From: Oscillospiraceae bacterium
GTDB lineage: Bacteria > Bacillota > Clostridia > Oscillospirales > Ruminococcaceae
Length of the DNA: 64,000 bases
Reading direction: 5' to 3'
NCBI GenBank assembly: GCA_022835495.1
Contig: BQOK01000001.1
Location: forward strand, 3,534,001-3,598,000
In this document: positions 63,625 through 64,000 of the stretch, piece after piece
Position numbering within the stretch: the stretch's first letter is position 1
How the letters are laid out: every line of letters starts with the position of its first letter
Translations under genes and position numbers: made by a program
Notes under the pieces: model-generated
What the model was told of the DNA's origin: nothing
Seen by the model: the letters and a program-made list of their open reading frames with translations, nothing else
Database searches by the model: none

Positions 63625-64000
63625 ATGGGAATGTCTTTTGGTTCCAGACTGAAACATGCTTGGAACGCATTTACGGGAACTGATTATACAATCTATCAGG
63701 ATGTTGGACCTGGCTATTCGTCCAGACCCGACCGTATACGTCTTACCAGAGGCAACGAGCGGTCCATTATCACTTCTGTGTATAACCGGATTGCTTTGGA
63801 TGTTGCGGCGTTAAATGTGCAGCATATTCGTCTGGACGAAAATGGACGCTTCTTATCCGTTATTCAGGATGGTTTGAACACCTGCCTTACCGTAGAAGCA
63901 AATATCGACCAAACCGCCAGAGCCTTTATTCAGGACATTGTCGTGTCCATGCTTGATGAAGGCTGCGTGGCGATTGTGCCCGTTGATACAACTTATGATC
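63625..64000 (+). CDS. Portal protein, N-terminal part
   Basis: The first 125 residues are in the window, ATG 63625 after AAAGGAGGTGAT. GSRLKHAWNAFTG, RGNERSIITSVYNRIALDVAAL and NTCLTVEANIDQTARAFIQDIVVSMLDEGCVAIVPVD are typical of HK97/SPP1-type portal proteins, and the position right after the large terminase supports this. The gene continues past the right edge. Confidence 0.85.
   Translation, partial: MGMSFGSRLKHAWNAFTGTDYTIYQDVGPGYSSRPDRIRLTRGNERSIITSVYNRIALDVAALNVQHIRLDENGRFLSVIQDGLNTCLTVEANIDQTARAFIQDIVVSMLDEGCVAIVPVDTTYD

Noticed and set aside
31032-64000. Integrative conjugative element instead of prophage
   Set aside because: No relaxase, coupling protein or conjugation ATPase was seen, while large terminase, portal, HNH and connector genes are present.
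1-64000. CRISPR arrays, rRNA operons or insertion sequences
   Set aside because: No regularly spaced direct repeats with unique spacers, no rRNA sequence and no transposase gene were found in the window.

Overview
The window joins two very different pieces of DNA. Positions 1 to about 30,800 are GC-rich (roughly 60-65% by eye) chromosome of an obligately anaerobic Firmicute. Evidence for this is Gram-positive ribosome binding sites, an oxygen-sensitive class III ribonucleotide reductase, sortless lipoproteins and SleB/PASTA-type cell wall themes; the composition fits the Oscillospiraceae (Ruminococcaceae) but no finer placement is justified. From about 30,800 to the right edge the DNA is visibly more AT-rich, densely packed with small co-oriented genes, and is the left 33 kb of an integrated tailed phage (prophage); its right end lies outside the window.

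Host part, left to right: a Dabb-protein fragment; a HAD phosphatase and DNA polymerase IV (dinB); a CmpB-like membrane protein; a family 2 glycosyltransferase; a flavin-reductase-like protein; an O-antigen-type flippase; a YgjP-like metalloprotease; a ribonucleotide reductase locus (nrdD, a separate 48-residue glycyl-radical-domain gene, nrdG); a two-component system followed by two paralogous membrane proteins, a C39-like peptidase and an N-acetylmuramoyl-L-alanine amidase; a lipoprotein; an MBL-fold hydrolase; a GHL10 lipoprotein; MFS and MATE transporters; a CAU-anticodon tRNA; and a carbohydrate locus (acetyl xylan esterase-like enzyme, divergent AraC regulator, ABC importer, Gfo/Idh/MocA dehydrogenase).

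Prophage part: a leftward tyrosine integrase lies next to the left junction, then everything reads rightward. 32.4-43.7 kb carries about 25 small genes, many for single-pass membrane proteins, with duplicated modules (three DUF6353-like membrane proteins, two SYSQW-motif proteins). 43.7-54.2 kb is replication and nucleotide metabolism: a 1350-residue SF3 helicase/primase-like/family B DNA polymerase fusion, a putative single-strand-binding protein, a methyltransferase-like protein, a DEAD helicase, MazG, HAD and ThyX-like proteins. 54.24-54.88 kb is non-coding and holds iteron-like repeats (candidate origin) and a promoter-stem-terminator unit (candidate structured RNA). 55.8-59.3 kb encodes a VRR-NUC nuclease, a RecB-type exonuclease and a 915-residue protein carrying the DFDGD signature of double-psi-barrel RNA polymerases. 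59.7-64 kb holds a GC-tract/inverted-repeat region, small terminase candidate, HNH nuclease, connector, large terminase and the start of the portal gene.

The most interesting hypothesis is that the DFDGD protein is a single-chain phage RNA polymerase and that eight copies of a rigid 24-bp element (G-C-n-n-A-A-A-T-n-n-C-A, exactly 7 bases, then TTATG followed by purines), most of them placed between a terminator or gene end and the next phage gene, including the operon encoding that protein, are its promoters. This rests on motif recognition and position only and is untested.
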